Source: JBFXAN01 sp050184225 (GTDB lineage Bacteria; Chloroflexota; Dehalococcoidia; CAUJGQ01). From it: DNA of 64,000 bases. Below the pieces are notes generated by a model. That model did not search any database. It saw only the letters and a program-made list of their open reading frames with translations, and was not told the origin of the DNA. Made by a program: the position numbers and the translations under genes. Position 1 is the first letter of the stretch; the number at the start of each line of letters is the position of its first letter. Shown piece by piece: positions 1 through 8,218 of this stretch. Location of the stretch: the NCBI GenBank assembly GCA_050184225.1, contig JBFXAN010000009.1, forward strand, positions 4,158 to 68,157. Direction: 5' to 3'.

Positions 1-84
1 GACCCCGCGTTCTATCGCGGACCGCAACGTCCGCTCCCAGAGCGCATGACCGACGCCGAGATCGAGCGGCTGGTCATGCGATAG
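1..84 (+). CDS. C-terminal end of an unidentified protein (partial)
   Basis: The frame is open from the first base of the window and ends at a TAG at 82-84, giving 27 visible codons that end in ERMTDAEIERLVMR. The start lies outside the window. The short tail is hydrophilic and probably helical, but no family can be assigned. It runs in the same direction as the small gene that follows about 200 bp downstream. Confidence 0.5.
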   Translation, partial: DPAFYRGPQRPLPERMTDAEIERLVMR

Positions 85-291
85 CGTACTCCACGCCGGA
101 TTCGCTGGTACGTCATGATCATCCGCTCCTGGTCTTTTGACCAGTGTGACCGTCCCCCGATCGTCCAACCGCCGTTGATACTCAGGCTCGGCGCAATGCG
201 GGCGAGCCTCACCGACACTGGAGGTAGATACAGACATGCCCTCCCGACGGCACCACGTTGGTCGAGGGATGAAGCCAAACCCAGATAGGTG

Positions 292-486
292 ATGACGATG
301 GAAGCGCAAATTTGGGACATGATCGTGAAGACCGAGCGAGAGCTCTTGGAGCGCCGGCTCACTCGAAAGGCGAGCCATGGCCGCCCGACGGACGCATCGC
401 GGGAACGTCATGCGGAACGGCCCGCGCGCGGGTGGCGGTTGAACCCGTTCTCCTCACCGCGAGTTCCGGCGAATGAAGCGTCATAG
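292..486 (+). CDS. small hypothetical protein, 64 aa
   Basis: An ATG at 292 opens a 64-codon frame starting MTMEAQIWDMIVKTERE; a GTG at 289 and an ATG at 298 are alternatives. The first 25 residues are amphipathic and helix-prone, and the rest is basic and low in hydrophobic residues. The TAG at 484-486 is followed one base later by a perfect 36-bp palindrome, which supports a real transcript end here. An 18-codon frame (236-292) with an upstream GGAGG overlaps the start and could be a coupled leader. No function is recognised. Confidence 0.4.
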   Translation: MTMEAQIWDMIVKTERELLERRLTRKASHGRPTDASRERHAERPARGWRLNPFSSPRVPANEAS

Positions 487-487
487 G

Positions 488-523
488 GTCAGGCTCCGAA
501 GATGGCCATCTTCGGAGCCTGAC
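488..523. terminator. perfect 36-bp palindrome, probable bidirectional terminator hairpin
   Basis: Bases 488-505 are the exact reverse complement of 506-523, so the RNA could form a long stem with a minimal loop. It sits directly after the stop of the small plus-strand gene and before the end of the convergent kinase gene at 684. There is no clear T-run, so it may act as a stem-only terminator or an mRNA 3' stabiliser. The remaining bases up to 683 show nothing recognisable. Confidence 0.5.
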
Positions 524-683
524 GCGCAACACCGTGTATACTTACGCCCCTTCGCAACCCGCTGTGAGCGGCGACGCGAGACGTGCTTCGGCGACATGCG
601 AGAGCATCACCGGCACTTCGCCGACTCACCATCCGCCTTGCTTCGATCACTGGGCCGGCGGTTGCGCCGCAGCATGACGGCCG

Positions 684-1655
684 CTACGCTGCGCCGGAAC
701 GCCGAAGCGCGTCGTCGATGAACGCGGCCAGGCGTTCACGCACGATGGCCGGCGTCAGGTCCGTCCGCCCCAACTCATGAAAGCCCGGCAACCATCGTTC
801 CGGGTCCGGCATCGCGACCGTTGCACCAAGCAGGTCCCAGACGTGGAGTTGGGGAATCCGCATTCCGGCCGCGGACTCGTATGCCCGTAGGAAGTCGTTC
901 GCCATATCCTGACCATGTTGCAACGCGAGATCCATTCGGCAGTAGCCGGCATCGATACCGGGATACCCCACCATTGCCTCATCCCAATCGACGATTGCCG
1001 TCATCCTCCCCCTGTGCCACAGCGTGTTGCCGGCCCAATAGTCGCCATGGCAGAGCACCGGCGCCATCTTGCGTAGCCGCGGCTGCCAGGCGGCGAGCAC
1101 GCGCTGGACGATCTCTGCCCGCGGATGCGCGAGCGCGGACTCTTGAGACGCTCTCCGAAACGCTCGATCGAGCGACGCTGCCGGACCCGAAAGAAAACTG
1201 AGGTCGCTCTGGTTGAACCGGGTCCGGTGCAACCCGGCCAACCCGTTCGCCAGTCCTCCGACCCAGAGGTTCAGGTCGCGCGGCCGCAGATCACTGTCGC
1301 CGGGCAGGTGGTTCGTCACATATGACGCGGTGCCGAACACGTTGCCTTCGAGATCGGACCAGATCGGGTCCGGCGCCGGGACGCCGTACCGCGCCAGCAT
1401 CTGCAACGTCCGCCATGAACGGACGGCCACGCCAGCATCCTCTTCGAGGGCGAGTCGCGGATAGCGGCGAAGCACCAGCCGCCGCTGTGTGCGGTCCGCC
1501 GTTTCGAGGACAAAGGCATGGGTGGCCGCGCCAAGCCCGCCGCCCAGCCGGTCGAGCCCGACAACGCGTCCGCCGGGCACGATCGACTCCGCCATTTGCG
1601 CCAGCATCACCGGGCTTGGAGGGTCGCGCACGTCGTCCAGCCATCCCGCCGTCAT
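684..1655 (-). CDS. aminoglycoside phosphotransferase (APH)-family kinase
   Basis: Predicted protein of 323 aa with the APH/choline-kinase fold. The N-lobe carries a nucleotide-binding segment (FVLETADRTQRRLVLRRYP). The C-lobe has the catalytic loop VLCHGDYWAGNTLW, with Brenner-type HGD and N residues, followed by the metal-binding IVDWDEA. The family phosphorylates small hydroxylated compounds such as antibiotics, homoserine or sugars; the substrate here cannot be read from sequence. The ATG at 1655 is chosen; a GTG at 1676 would add seven residues but has poor ribosome-binding spacing. It is transcribed divergently from the SnoaL-like genes and is one of three APH-type kinases in the window. 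Confidence 0.85.
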   Translation of the reverse strand: MTAGWLDDVRDPPSPVMLAQMAESIVPGGRVVGLDRLGGGLGAATHAFVLETADRTQRRLVLRRYPRLALEEDAGVAVRSWRTLQMLARYGVPAPDPIWSDLEGNVFGTASYVTNHLPGDSDLRPRDLNLWVGGLANGLAGLHRTRFNQSDLSFLSGPAASLDRAFRRASQESALAHPRAEIVQRVLAAWQPRLRKMAPVLCHGDYWAGNTLWHRGRMTAIVDWDEAMVGYPGIDAGYCRMDLALQHGQDMANDFLRAYESAAGMRIPQLHVWDLLGATVAMPDPERWLPGFHELGRTDLTPAIVRERLAAFIDDALRRSGAA

Positions 1656-1851
1656 GCACGCAGGATAGCGGGTCACTCCGGGTCAAGTCCTGATTCTCGA
1701 TGATCCCGATACGGCTCAACCATTGCAGGGCACGGCGGTGACGGCCCGCCCTACGAACGGACCAGGGTGTCGGTTCGTTCTACTTTTGAACCATGCCCGC
1801 CTGCTATGCTCGGCACGATGCGGCGTGACATCCTCGAAAGGAACCGACTAT

Positions 1852-2199
1852 ATGACCGTCGAACAGAACAAGGAGATCGCCCGACGATTCATCGAGGAAG
1901 TTTGGAACGAAGGCCGGCTTGAGTCCATTGACCAGCTGATGTCACCCACGGTCGCGAATCACGACTGGCCGCCCGGACAAACCTCGAACTTCGAAGAGAT
2001 CAAACAGTTCATCGCCGGGTATCGCGCGAAGTACCCCAGTCTCTCCTTTACGATCGAAGACATGTTTGGTGAGGGCGATGAGGTCGCAACCCGGATCACG
2101 ATCCGCGGTGTCGATGGCATCTGGACCGGGATCGGCATCATCCGCGTTCAAGACGGTAAGATCGTGGAGCAATGGGCCGATACCACACGGATCGCATAG
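1852..2199 (+). CDS. SnoaL-like/ester cyclase-type protein (NTF2 fold)
   Basis: 115-aa protein beginning MTVEQNKEIARRFIEEVWNE, the usual opening helix of the SnoaL-like polyketide-cyclase/ester-cyclase family. It continues with the strand-rich core (FTIEDMFGEGDEVATRITIRG) and ends DGKIVEQWADT. This fold forms a cone-shaped pocket and is often a hydrolase, isomerase or ligand-binding protein; the substrate is unknown. A GAAAGGA sequence precedes the ATG at 1852, which is preferred over the longer frame from 1723. The next gene encodes a second member of the same family, so the two may be an old tandem duplication. Confidence 0.8.
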   Translation: MTVEQNKEIARRFIEEVWNEGRLESIDQLMSPTVANHDWPPGQTSNFEEIKQFIAGYRAKYPSLSFTIEDMFGEGDEVATRITIRGVDGIWTGIGIIRVQDGKIVEQWADTTRIA

Positions 2200-2226
2200 C
2201 AACGACCATGGACAGGAGCGAAGCCA

Positions 2227-2670
2227 ATGGCTGAGAACGGCACGGCCCTGGTCCGCCGTTTCATCGAAGAGATGATCAACGGCAACAAACTGGCGCTGGC
2301 CGACGAGTTGTTCGCACCCACGTATGTCGACCACACACCGGGGGCGCCTCCCGTCTCGCCGGGACCGGAGGGCATGCGCGAAACCGTGACCGTCTTTCGG
2401 ACAGCTTTTCCCGACGACATGCGGTACACGATCGACGATCTCTTCGAGTCAGGCGACCGGGTGGCAGTGCGATGGACGGCGGGTGGGACCAATACCGGGC
2501 CGCTGATGGGCATGGCCCCCACCGGCAAGGCGGTGTCGGTTTCGGCGGTCTATATCTTTCGTGTCGAGGCAGGCAAGCTCGCCGAGGCGTGGGGGGATTT
2601 CGACGCACTCGGTATGCAACAGCAGCTTGGCCTCCTCCCGGCGCCCGGCGGCGCACCGCCGAACCGGTGA
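2227..2670 (+). CDS. SnoaL-like/ester cyclase-type protein (NTF2 fold), second copy
   Basis: 147-aa member of the SnoaL-like ester cyclase family. It has the opening helix ALVRRFIEEMINGNK, the conserved AGTNTGPLMGMAPTGK-type loop (here GGTNTGPLMGMAPTGK) and the closing strand GKLAEAWGDFDALGMQQQLG. It lies 27 bp after the first copy with an AGGAGCG ribosome binding site, so co-transcription is likely. It resembles the classical ester cyclase subgroup more closely than its upstream neighbour. The substrate is not deducible. Confidence 0.85.
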   Translation: MAENGTALVRRFIEEMINGNKLALADELFAPTYVDHTPGAPPVSPGPEGMRETVTVFRTAFPDDMRYTIDDLFESGDRVAVRWTAGGTNTGPLMGMAPTGKAVSVSAVYIFRVEAGKLAEAWGDFDALGMQQQLGLLPAPGGAPPNR

Positions 2671-2778
2671 CGTATCCCCTCCAGCCCAATCAGTGGAATA
2701 ATGGTCCATATCTGGGACATTGGGACACACATCTCGACCTGATCGCTCGGCGTGTGCCGGCGCCAGAGAGGACGAGCG

Positions 2779-4236
2779 ATGGCGGCTCGAACGGGGGCGC
2801 AATACCTGGCAGGTCTTCGCGATGGCCGCGAGGTGTGGCTCGACGGTGAGCGGGTGGCGGATGTGACCTCGCATCCCGCCCTCGCCGGCGCCGCGCGCAG
2901 CCTGGCCGGTCTGTTCGACCTGCAGCTTGAGCAACCGAATCGCTGCCTCACGCCGAACCCGGACGGCAGCGGCCCGATGAATGTGTCGCATATCATTCCT
3001 CGCTCCTACGACGATCTGATGCGCCGGCATGCCGGCATCGAGGCGGTGGCCGAGCGGACGATTGGGCTGATGGGCCGCAGCCCGGACTATGTGAACGTCA
3101 CCCTCGCCGGATTCGCCGGCCGCTCCGACCTCTGGTCGATCAATGGCAACGACGAAGGCGCCGCGAACCTTGTTGCCTACCACCAGGAGGTCGCCGGTCG
3201 CGACCTCTGCCTCACTCATGCCCTGATCAACCAACAGGTCGACAAGGCCGTGCCGGAGCACCTCACCGGCGACGGCGAGATCGTGCTGCACAAAGTGGCA
3301 GACACGGCGAACGGCATCCTGGTGCAGGGCGTGCGCGCGCTGGCGACCCTGGCGCCATTCTCCGACGAGATGTTCGTCTATCCGGGTCAGCCGATTGCCG
3401 CCGACGCGGAGCCGTATGCCCTCACCTTCGCGATACCGATGGACACACCCGGACTGAAGATTCTCTGCCGCGACAGTTTCTCCGCACCGTCCAATCAGTA
3501 CGACCATCCCTTCTCCAGCCGCTTCGACGAGCAGGATGCCGTCGTGATCTTCGACAACGTCGAGGTGCCCCGTCACCGTGTCTTCATCGACGGCGACCCG
3601 AGGATCTATAACTCGGTGATGCGCAAGGATTGGGCCGCCAATATCCTCCAGCAGACGACGCTGCGCGCGGCGGTCAAGCTGGAGTTCGCGTATGAGCTTG
3701 CCACCCGGATGGTCGAGGTGATCAACGGCGCCAATCCGCAATCCAACGAACTGCTCGGCGAGCTGTGGAGCTATGCCGCGCTGACCCGTGCCGCCCTGCG
3801 CGCCGCCGAGGCCGATGCTCGTGATTGGGGTAACGGCGTCTGGTTCTGCGACGACGCGCCGCTACGCGCGATCCGGCCCACCCTGCCGCGCTGGTTCCCG
3901 CGGGCGAACGAGATCATCAAGCTGCTCGGCGCCCATAGCCTGCTCGCCACACCTACCGCCGCGGAACTCGCGAATCCAATGCTGCGGCCGCTGATCGATC
4001 GCTACTACCAGGGCGCCAACGGCGTCGACGCGAGCGAACGGATCAAGGTCTTCCGCGCGGCCTGGGACTTCGTCGGCACGGCGCTTGCCGGGCGCAACGA
4101 GCTGTACGAGCGCTTCTACCTCGCCTCTGCAGCCCGTAACTATCAGATCGCACACGCGGTCGAACAGGACCGTCGGAAGGGGGCGCCGCATCCCCTGCTC
4201 GATCAGGTGCTCGCCGGCGAGGAAGCCGCCATATGA
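2779..4236 (+). CDS. 4-hydroxyphenylacetate 3-monooxygenase (HpaB)-family flavin oxygenase
   Basis: 485-aa protein matching the oxygenase component of two-component flavin monooxygenases of the HpaB family, which have an acyl-CoA-dehydrogenase-like fold. Recognisable stretches are the N-terminal TGAQYLAGLRDGREVWLDGE, the conserved GRSPDYVNVTLAGFAG, and a C-terminal helical bundle with NEIIKLLGAHSL. The family hydroxylates phenolic rings using FADH2 supplied by a separate reductase. No reductase gene is visible nearby, so reduced flavin must come from elsewhere. The start at 2779 follows GAGAGGA. It heads a short run with a lyase and a HAD phosphatase, suggesting a catabolic operon for an unidentified aromatic or similar compound. 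Confidence 0.88.
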   Translation: MAARTGAQYLAGLRDGREVWLDGERVADVTSHPALAGAARSLAGLFDLQLEQPNRCLTPNPDGSGPMNVSHIIPRSYDDLMRRHAGIEAVAERTIGLMGRSPDYVNVTLAGFAGRSDLWSINGNDEGAANLVAYHQEVAGRDLCLTHALINQQVDKAVPEHLTGDGEIVLHKVADTANGILVQGVRALATLAPFSDEMFVYPGQPIAADAEPYALTFAIPMDTPGLKILCRDSFSAPSNQYDHPFSSRFDEQDAVVIFDNVEVPRHRVFIDGDPRIYNSVMRKDWAANILQQTTLRAAVKLEFAYELATRMVEVINGANPQSNELLGELWSYAALTRAALRAAEADARDWGNGVWFCDDAPLRAIRPTLPRWFPRANEIIKLLGAHSLLATPTAAELANPMLRPLIDRYYQGANGVDASERIKVFRAAWDFVGTALAGRNELYERFYLASAARNYQIAHAVEQDRRKGAPHPLLDQVLAGEEAAI

Positions 4237-4282
4237 TCGGCGTCCTCGCCCTTGTCACGATACGTGACCCGGAGTGGAGTTG

Positions 4283-5155
4283 ATGACCGCCGCCCGCTTG
4301 CGCTCGCTGCTCGCCCAACCAGGCGCCATCACCGCACCGGGGGCGTATGACGCGCTCACCGCCCGGATTATCGAGGCCTGTGGCTTCCCGGTGGTGTATA
4401 TGACCGGCTATGGCACGTCGGCGACGCTGCTGGGTCAACCGGATGTTGGTCTGCTCTCGTTGACGGAGATGGTGGACAATGCCCGCCGGATCGTCCAAGC
4501 GGTGCGTGTTCCCGTGATCGCCGACGCCGATACCGGCTACGGCAATCCCCTCAACGTCGCCCGCACGGTACGCGCCTACGAGGCGGCGGGTGTGGCGGGC
4601 CTCCACCTCGAGGATCAGGTTTCGCCCAAGAAGTGCGGCCACATGTCGGGCAAGCAGGTGATCCCGGCAGCCGAGATGGTGCAGAAGCTGCGCGCCGCCG
4701 TCGAGGCGCGCCGCGATCCAGACCTGCTGATCATCGCCCGCACCGATGCCCGTGCGGTCAATGGGCTGGATGATGCGCTCGATCGCGGCCGGCGCTATCT
4801 GGATGCGGGCGCAGACATGCTGTTCATCGAGGCGCCGGAGAGCGAAGCAGAGGTCGAGCGCATCGCGCAATCGTTCGACGGTCCGCTCCTGTACAACTGG
4901 GCCGAGAGTGGCCGCACGCCGCCGCTGCCGCTGGCCCGGATCGAGGCGCTCGGCTTCAAACTGGTCATCTATCCGGTGACGGCGCTCTTTGCCGCCACCC
5001 GCGCGATCATGACCGCAATGACCGCCCTCCGGCGCGACGGGGATTCCGGACATTTTCAGGATGAACTAATTCAGTTCGCCGACTTCAATACCTTCATCGG
5101 CCTGCCCGCCGCGCAGGAGATGGAATCCCGCTATGCGACACCAGGAGGAGCATGA
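4283..5155 (+). CDS. isocitrate lyase/PEP mutase superfamily lyase
   Basis: 290-aa TIM-barrel protein of the isocitrate lyase/phosphoenolpyruvate mutase superfamily. Motifs are the Mg-binding DADTGYGNPLNV, HLEDQVSPKKCGHMSGK with the KKCGH loop used by isocitrate and methylisocitrate lyases, and the barrel strand LLIIARTDAR. Members cleave or decarboxylate 2-oxo and 2-hydroxy acids such as oxaloacetate, 2-methylisocitrate or dimethylmalate. The length suits oxaloacetate decarboxylase or methylisocitrate lyase-like enzymes better than full isocitrate lyase. The ATG at 4283 is preferred over the GTG at 4274 because GGAG precedes it. The stop overlaps the next start in an ATGA, so translation is probably coupled. 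Confidence 0.88.
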   Translation: MTAARLRSLLAQPGAITAPGAYDALTARIIEACGFPVVYMTGYGTSATLLGQPDVGLLSLTEMVDNARRIVQAVRVPVIADADTGYGNPLNVARTVRAYEAAGVAGLHLEDQVSPKKCGHMSGKQVIPAAEMVQKLRAAVEARRDPDLLIIARTDARAVNGLDDALDRGRRYLDAGADMLFIEAPESEAEVERIAQSFDGPLLYNWAESGRTPPLPLARIEALGFKLVIYPVTALFAATRAIMTAMTALRRDGDSGHFQDELIQFADFNTFIGLPAAQEMESRYATPGGA

Positions 5156-5805
5156 CCAGTACCGACGCACCGATCCGTGCGCTGATCCTCGACCTGGGCA
5201 ACGTCCTCATTCATCACGACAACGATCGGCTCTATCGCGATCTGGCTGACGCCTCCGCGGGCGAGCCGGCGGTGGTGCTCGATGCATTGAGGAGCGAAGG
5301 TGTTGGCCGGATGATCAACACCACCGACGGCCCGCCATCACTGGTCTATGAAGCGATCGCCCCCGCGATCGGCTTTCGCGGCGACCTTGTCGCCTTCAGC
5401 GCGATCTGGAACGGAATCTTTACTCCGTATGCCGCGATGACGCCGATCATCGAGGCGTTGCGTGGCCGAGTCCGCCTCCTGGTACTCTCCAACACGAACG
5501 CGATGCACATGGACTACATTCGCGCGCAGCTGCCGGTGCTCGATGCGTTCGATGCAGTGCTCACCTCGTATGAGCTTGGGATGATGAAGCCGGAAGCGGC
5601 GATCTATCGGGCGGCGCTCAGCGTGGCCGGCGTTGCGCCCGAGGAAGCGGCGTTCTTCGACGATGTTCTCGGACACGTCGAGGGCGCCCGCGCCGCCGGC
5701 ATCCGCGGGTTCCTCTTCACCGACGCGCGCCAGTTTGTGCAGGACCTGACCGGGCTGGCATTGTGGCCCGTTCCCGGGGATGACAACCGTCGCATGCTAT
5801 CCTAG
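5152..5805 (+). CDS. HAD-superfamily hydrolase, subfamily IA
   Basis: 217-aa HAD hydrolase. Motif I is LILDLGNVLIHHD, with the nucleophile Asp and a Gly two residues later as in YihX-type phosphatases. Motif II is LLVLSNTN, motif III is the Lys in LGMMKPEAAIY, and motif IV is AFFDDVLGHVEGARAAG. It should be a soluble phosphatase or dehalogenase-type enzyme. It overlaps the preceding lyase gene by four bases, so it probably works in the same pathway as the HpaB-like oxygenase and the lyase. A short GC-rich hairpin followed by TTCTTT lies just after the stop. Confidence 0.88.
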   Translation: MTSTDAPIRALILDLGNVLIHHDNDRLYRDLADASAGEPAVVLDALRSEGVGRMINTTDGPPSLVYEAIAPAIGFRGDLVAFSAIWNGIFTPYAAMTPIIEALRGRVRLLVLSNTNAMHMDYIRAQLPVLDAFDAVLTSYELGMMKPEAAIYRAALSVAGVAPEEAAFFDDVLGHVEGARAAGIRGFLFTDARQFVQDLTGLALWPVPGDDNRRMLS

Positions 5806-5812
5806 AGACAAT

Positions 5813-5832
5813 CGCCCGTGCGGGCGTTCTTT
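5813..5832 (+). terminator. short hairpin terminator after the HAD gene
   Basis: CGCCCG (5813-5818) pairs with CGGGCG (5821-5826), closing as about five base pairs with a four-base loop, and is followed by TTCTTT. It lies eight bases after the HAD stop codon and before the ribosome binding site of the M16 peptidase. It is short, so termination may be partial. Confidence 0.4.
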
Positions 5833-5868
5833 GATACCTCAGCTTCCCGTGCGGTGAAGGTAACTGTG

Positions 5869-7179
5869 ATGAAAACCACAAACCATCGGTCCAACGGTCC
5901 GGCCATGCCCTCATGGGAGATCTCGACGCTCGCCAACGGCCTCCGTGTGGTCACCACCCCGGTGCCCACCTCACAGGGCGCGAGCGCCAATATCTTCATC
6001 GGTGTCGGATCGCGCGCCGAGTCGCGGCGCGTCAACGGCGTCTCCCACTATCTGGAGCACATGCTCTTCAAAGGGACGGACCGCCGGCCGGACGCGATCA
6101 CGATCGCCGAGGCGATTGAGGGCGCCGGCGGTGTGCTCAACGCCTACACCGCCAAAGAACTGACCTGCTACTGGAACCAGGTGCCCTTCGACATGCTCGA
6201 CGTGGCGATGGACGTGGTTTCGGATATGGTGCTGCACTCCCGGCTCGACGAGGAAGAGATAGAGCGGGAGCGAACGGTGGTGCAGCAGGAGATCCGCCGA
6301 TCGCACGATCAACCGGGCGCATGGGCGGGAGAATTGATGTCGCTCGCCGTCTATGGTGATCAGCCGATCGGATGGAGCATCGCCGGGTCGCTGGAGACAG
6401 TCCAGGGGCTCACGCGCGAGGACATGGTCGGTCACATCGCCACCTGGTATACGCCGGCGAATTCCGTGCTCAGCGTCGCGGGAAACGTGACGCACGAACA
6501 GGTGATGGCGCTCGCCGAACGGCACCTTGGCGGATGGGACGGGGCCATGACGCCGGCGGTTCCCCCGGCCAGTGATGGCGTCGCCCCGGAAAATGTCCTC
6601 GTCGATCTGCGGGATATTTCCCAGTGCAACGTGGCGATTGGTCTCCGCGCTATCCCCCGGAAGGACCCGGACCGCCATCCGCTGACCATTCTGAATAACG
6701 TGCTCGGACGGGGCATGAGCAGCAGGCTGTTCAAAGAGGTGCGCGAGCGGCGCGGTCTGGCCTATTCCGTGGGGTCCGGGATCAGCCGGCACACGGACAC
6801 GGGCAGTCTGACGATCTCGATGGGCGTCACGGCAGAGAACCTGCGGGAGGCGATCTCCGTCAGCCTGAACGAGTTGCGCCGCCTCGTCGAGGAACCGGTT
6901 CCCGAGGAGGAACTGACCAAGGCGCGGGACTATGCGTCGGGCAGCTTCCGGCTTGGACTGGAAGGCACGATGTCGCTCGGCCAGCGTGCGGGTGAAAGCC
7001 TGCTGCTCCTCGGCGAGATCGAGCCGATTGACGATGTGGTAAACGGGTTGCGCGCCGTCACGGCCGAAGACGTCCAGCGGATCGCGGCCCGCATCTTCCG
7101 CTCCGATAACCTCGCCTTGTCTGTGGTCGGCCCCCAGACTGATGCCGATGACCTCCGCGATCTGCTGACCATTTCGTGA
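5869..7179 (+). CDS. M16-family zinc peptidase (processing peptidase-like)
   Basis: 436-aa protein of the pitrilysin/mitochondrial-processing-peptidase family. The inverted zinc motif HYLEH is at residues 60-64 (His60, Glu63, His64), and a downstream helix (EIERERTVVQQEIRRS) supplies the third ligand. The C-terminal half has the second M16 domain, including RGMSSRLFKEVRERRGLAYS, the substrate-gripping R/Y element of active subunits. Bacterial homologues of this length act as cytosolic processing or oligopeptide-degrading peptidases. The ATG at 5869 follows GAAGG with good spacing; 5905 is an alternative. Confidence 0.9.
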   Translation: MKTTNHRSNGPAMPSWEISTLANGLRVVTTPVPTSQGASANIFIGVGSRAESRRVNGVSHYLEHMLFKGTDRRPDAITIAEAIEGAGGVLNAYTAKELTCYWNQVPFDMLDVAMDVVSDMVLHSRLDEEEIERERTVVQQEIRRSHDQPGAWAGELMSLAVYGDQPIGWSIAGSLETVQGLTREDMVGHIATWYTPANSVLSVAGNVTHEQVMALAERHLGGWDGAMTPAVPPASDGVAPENVLVDLRDISQCNVAIGLRAIPRKDPDRHPLTILNNVLGRGMSSRLFKEVRERRGLAYSVGSGISRHTDTGSLTISMGVTAENLREAISVSLNELRRLVEEPVPEEELTKARDYASGSFRLGLEGTMSLGQRAGESLLLLGEIEPIDDVVNGLRAVTAEDVQRIAARIFRSDNLALSVVGPQTDADDLRDLLTIS

Positions 7180-7267
7180 CGGCGGCACGGCCGAACCTGG
7201 CTGCTTGACCGAAACATGCCGGTTCTTGAGACTGACGATAGAGCGACCACGGGGAGGCCGCAACTCG

Positions 7268-7390
7268 ATGCCGCTGCTCTTCGAACTGGGGACCGCGCCC
7301 GGCGAAACGCTGGAACTCGTCGCCGTCTTTGTCACGATGATCGGAACGCTCGCCATCCTGGCGGTGCTGGGCCATTGGTGGCAGCGCTGA
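7268..7390 (+). CDS. small single-span membrane protein, 40 aa
   Basis: A 40-codon frame from ATG 7268 encodes one clear hydrophobic segment (VAVFVTMIGTLAILAVLGHW, about residues 18-37) ending in WWQR. A longer version from 7205 would add a charged, non-membrane extension. It lies between the peptidase gene and a lipoprotein gene, all on the plus strand. No family is recognised, and the call rests on the membrane segment and position only. Confidence 0.4.
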   Translation: MPLLFELGTAPGETLELVAVFVTMIGTLAILAVLGHWWQR

Positions 7391-7401
7391 TCAGACGATC
7401 G

Positions 7402-7863
7402 ATGTGGTACATGCGCGACGCCCGGGACGCACGCCCGGGCGTCGCTATCTGCCTCGTCTGGCTGACCCTCTGGAGCGGCGTCTTTGTCGTCGCGTGCGCG
7501 CCGAGCCGGCCCGAAATTCCGACCGAGCGCCGGGTGTGGGAGGGGCCGACGAACACGGTCGCCTCCAGCGGTGTGGTCCACCATGAGCGACGCGAGATCG
7601 CCCAACAGATCGCCGTGCCGGCGTGCATTAGTGTCGGCTCGGATCAATACCGCTTCGACCGGATTGAACCCTTCGCCGGTGGCGGCACGAATCCGCCTGG
7701 ATTGAACGACACCTTCCACCGGCTCGATCGATGGCGGCTCTGGACCGACCCCGGACCCCTCGAAGGCCACGCGCAGATCACCGTCACCATCCGCGGATCG
7801 ACCGGCATCGTCGCGCAGTACGAGCGCCTGCCGGCCGGCGAGACGTGCATCGCGGACGGCTGA
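7402..7863 (+). CDS. predicted lipoprotein of unknown function
   Basis: 153-aa protein with a type II signal peptide: a charged start, a hydrophobic core (VAICLVWLTLWSGVFVVAC) and a lipobox VVAC placing the lipidated Cys at about residue 32. The mature part is soluble and contains a run with VPACISVGSDQYRF and a Pro/Gly-rich section. The ATG at 7402 is chosen because the frame upstream of it is not hydrophobic and overlaps the small membrane protein gene. It should be anchored on the outer face of the cytoplasmic membrane. The function is not recognised. Confidence 0.6.
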   Translation: MWYMRDARDARPGVAICLVWLTLWSGVFVVACAPSRPEIPTERRVWEGPTNTVASSGVVHHERREIAQQIAVPACISVGSDQYRFDRIEPFAGGGTNPPGLNDTFHRLDRWRLWTDPGPLEGHAQITVTIRGSTGIVAQYERLPAGETCIADG

Positions 7864-7930
7864 ATCGCGATCTTCCAACCTCGAGGGAACACGCGCCGCT
7901 CTGACAACCCGCGGCACTGACCCAAGATCG

Positions 7931-8003
7931 CCCTGGGAGCGCGGGCATCCTGCCCGCCCGGTTGCTTGTCCTCGTTGCGGGCAGGATGCCCGCGCTCCCA
8001 GGG
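7931..8003. repeat. dispersed palindrome family A, copy 1
   Basis: Two 27-bp arms (7931-7957 and 7977-8003) are perfect reverse complements around a 19-base centre. The arms contain GGGAGCGCGGGCATCCTGCC. A related copy with different compensating bases lies at 30445-30515. It occupies the gap between two lipoprotein genes. Copies with matching arm changes suggest a folded RNA or cruciform is maintained. It is a REP/MITE-like intergenic element without coding capacity. Confidence 0.8.
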
Positions 8004-8121
8004 GGCGTCTGCCCGCCGATCGATTCGGAGCCGAGAACTGCTCAACCCGTCCTCCGTGCCCCAATCGGCGCGGTGGTGACGTTCCTCCTTTGTCGGCCAC
8101 TTATGTCGCGCTGAGGACACC

Positions 8122-8147
8122 GTACCGAAGTATCAGACCTTCGGTAC
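8122..8147. repeat. inverted repeat upstream of a lipoprotein gene
   Basis: GTACCGAAG (8122-8130) and CTTCGGTAC (8139-8147) form a nine-base-pair inverted repeat with an eight-base spacer, about 70 bp before the lipoprotein start at 8219. It could be an operator or a transcript hairpin; the sequence does not decide between these. The remaining bases of 7864-8218 outside this site and the family A palindrome show no gene. Confidence 0.35.
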
Positions 8148-8218
8148 CCGCTCGCTAGCCCCGATGGGCGATGGCGAATGTCAACGACTGGACGACACTT
8201 GCTTTCGCGGGGTTATTC

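Noticed and set aside
128..144. Short hairpin CTGGTC-TTTT-GACCAG near the window start
   Set aside because: Six base pairs without a following T-run and no clear gene end nearby; too weak to call a terminator.
5971..8100. Long minus-strand open frame (709 codons) across the M16 peptidase and the next small genes
   Set aside because: It overlaps a clear peptidase gene and a palindromic repeat, and shows no domain; it is an antisense shadow.
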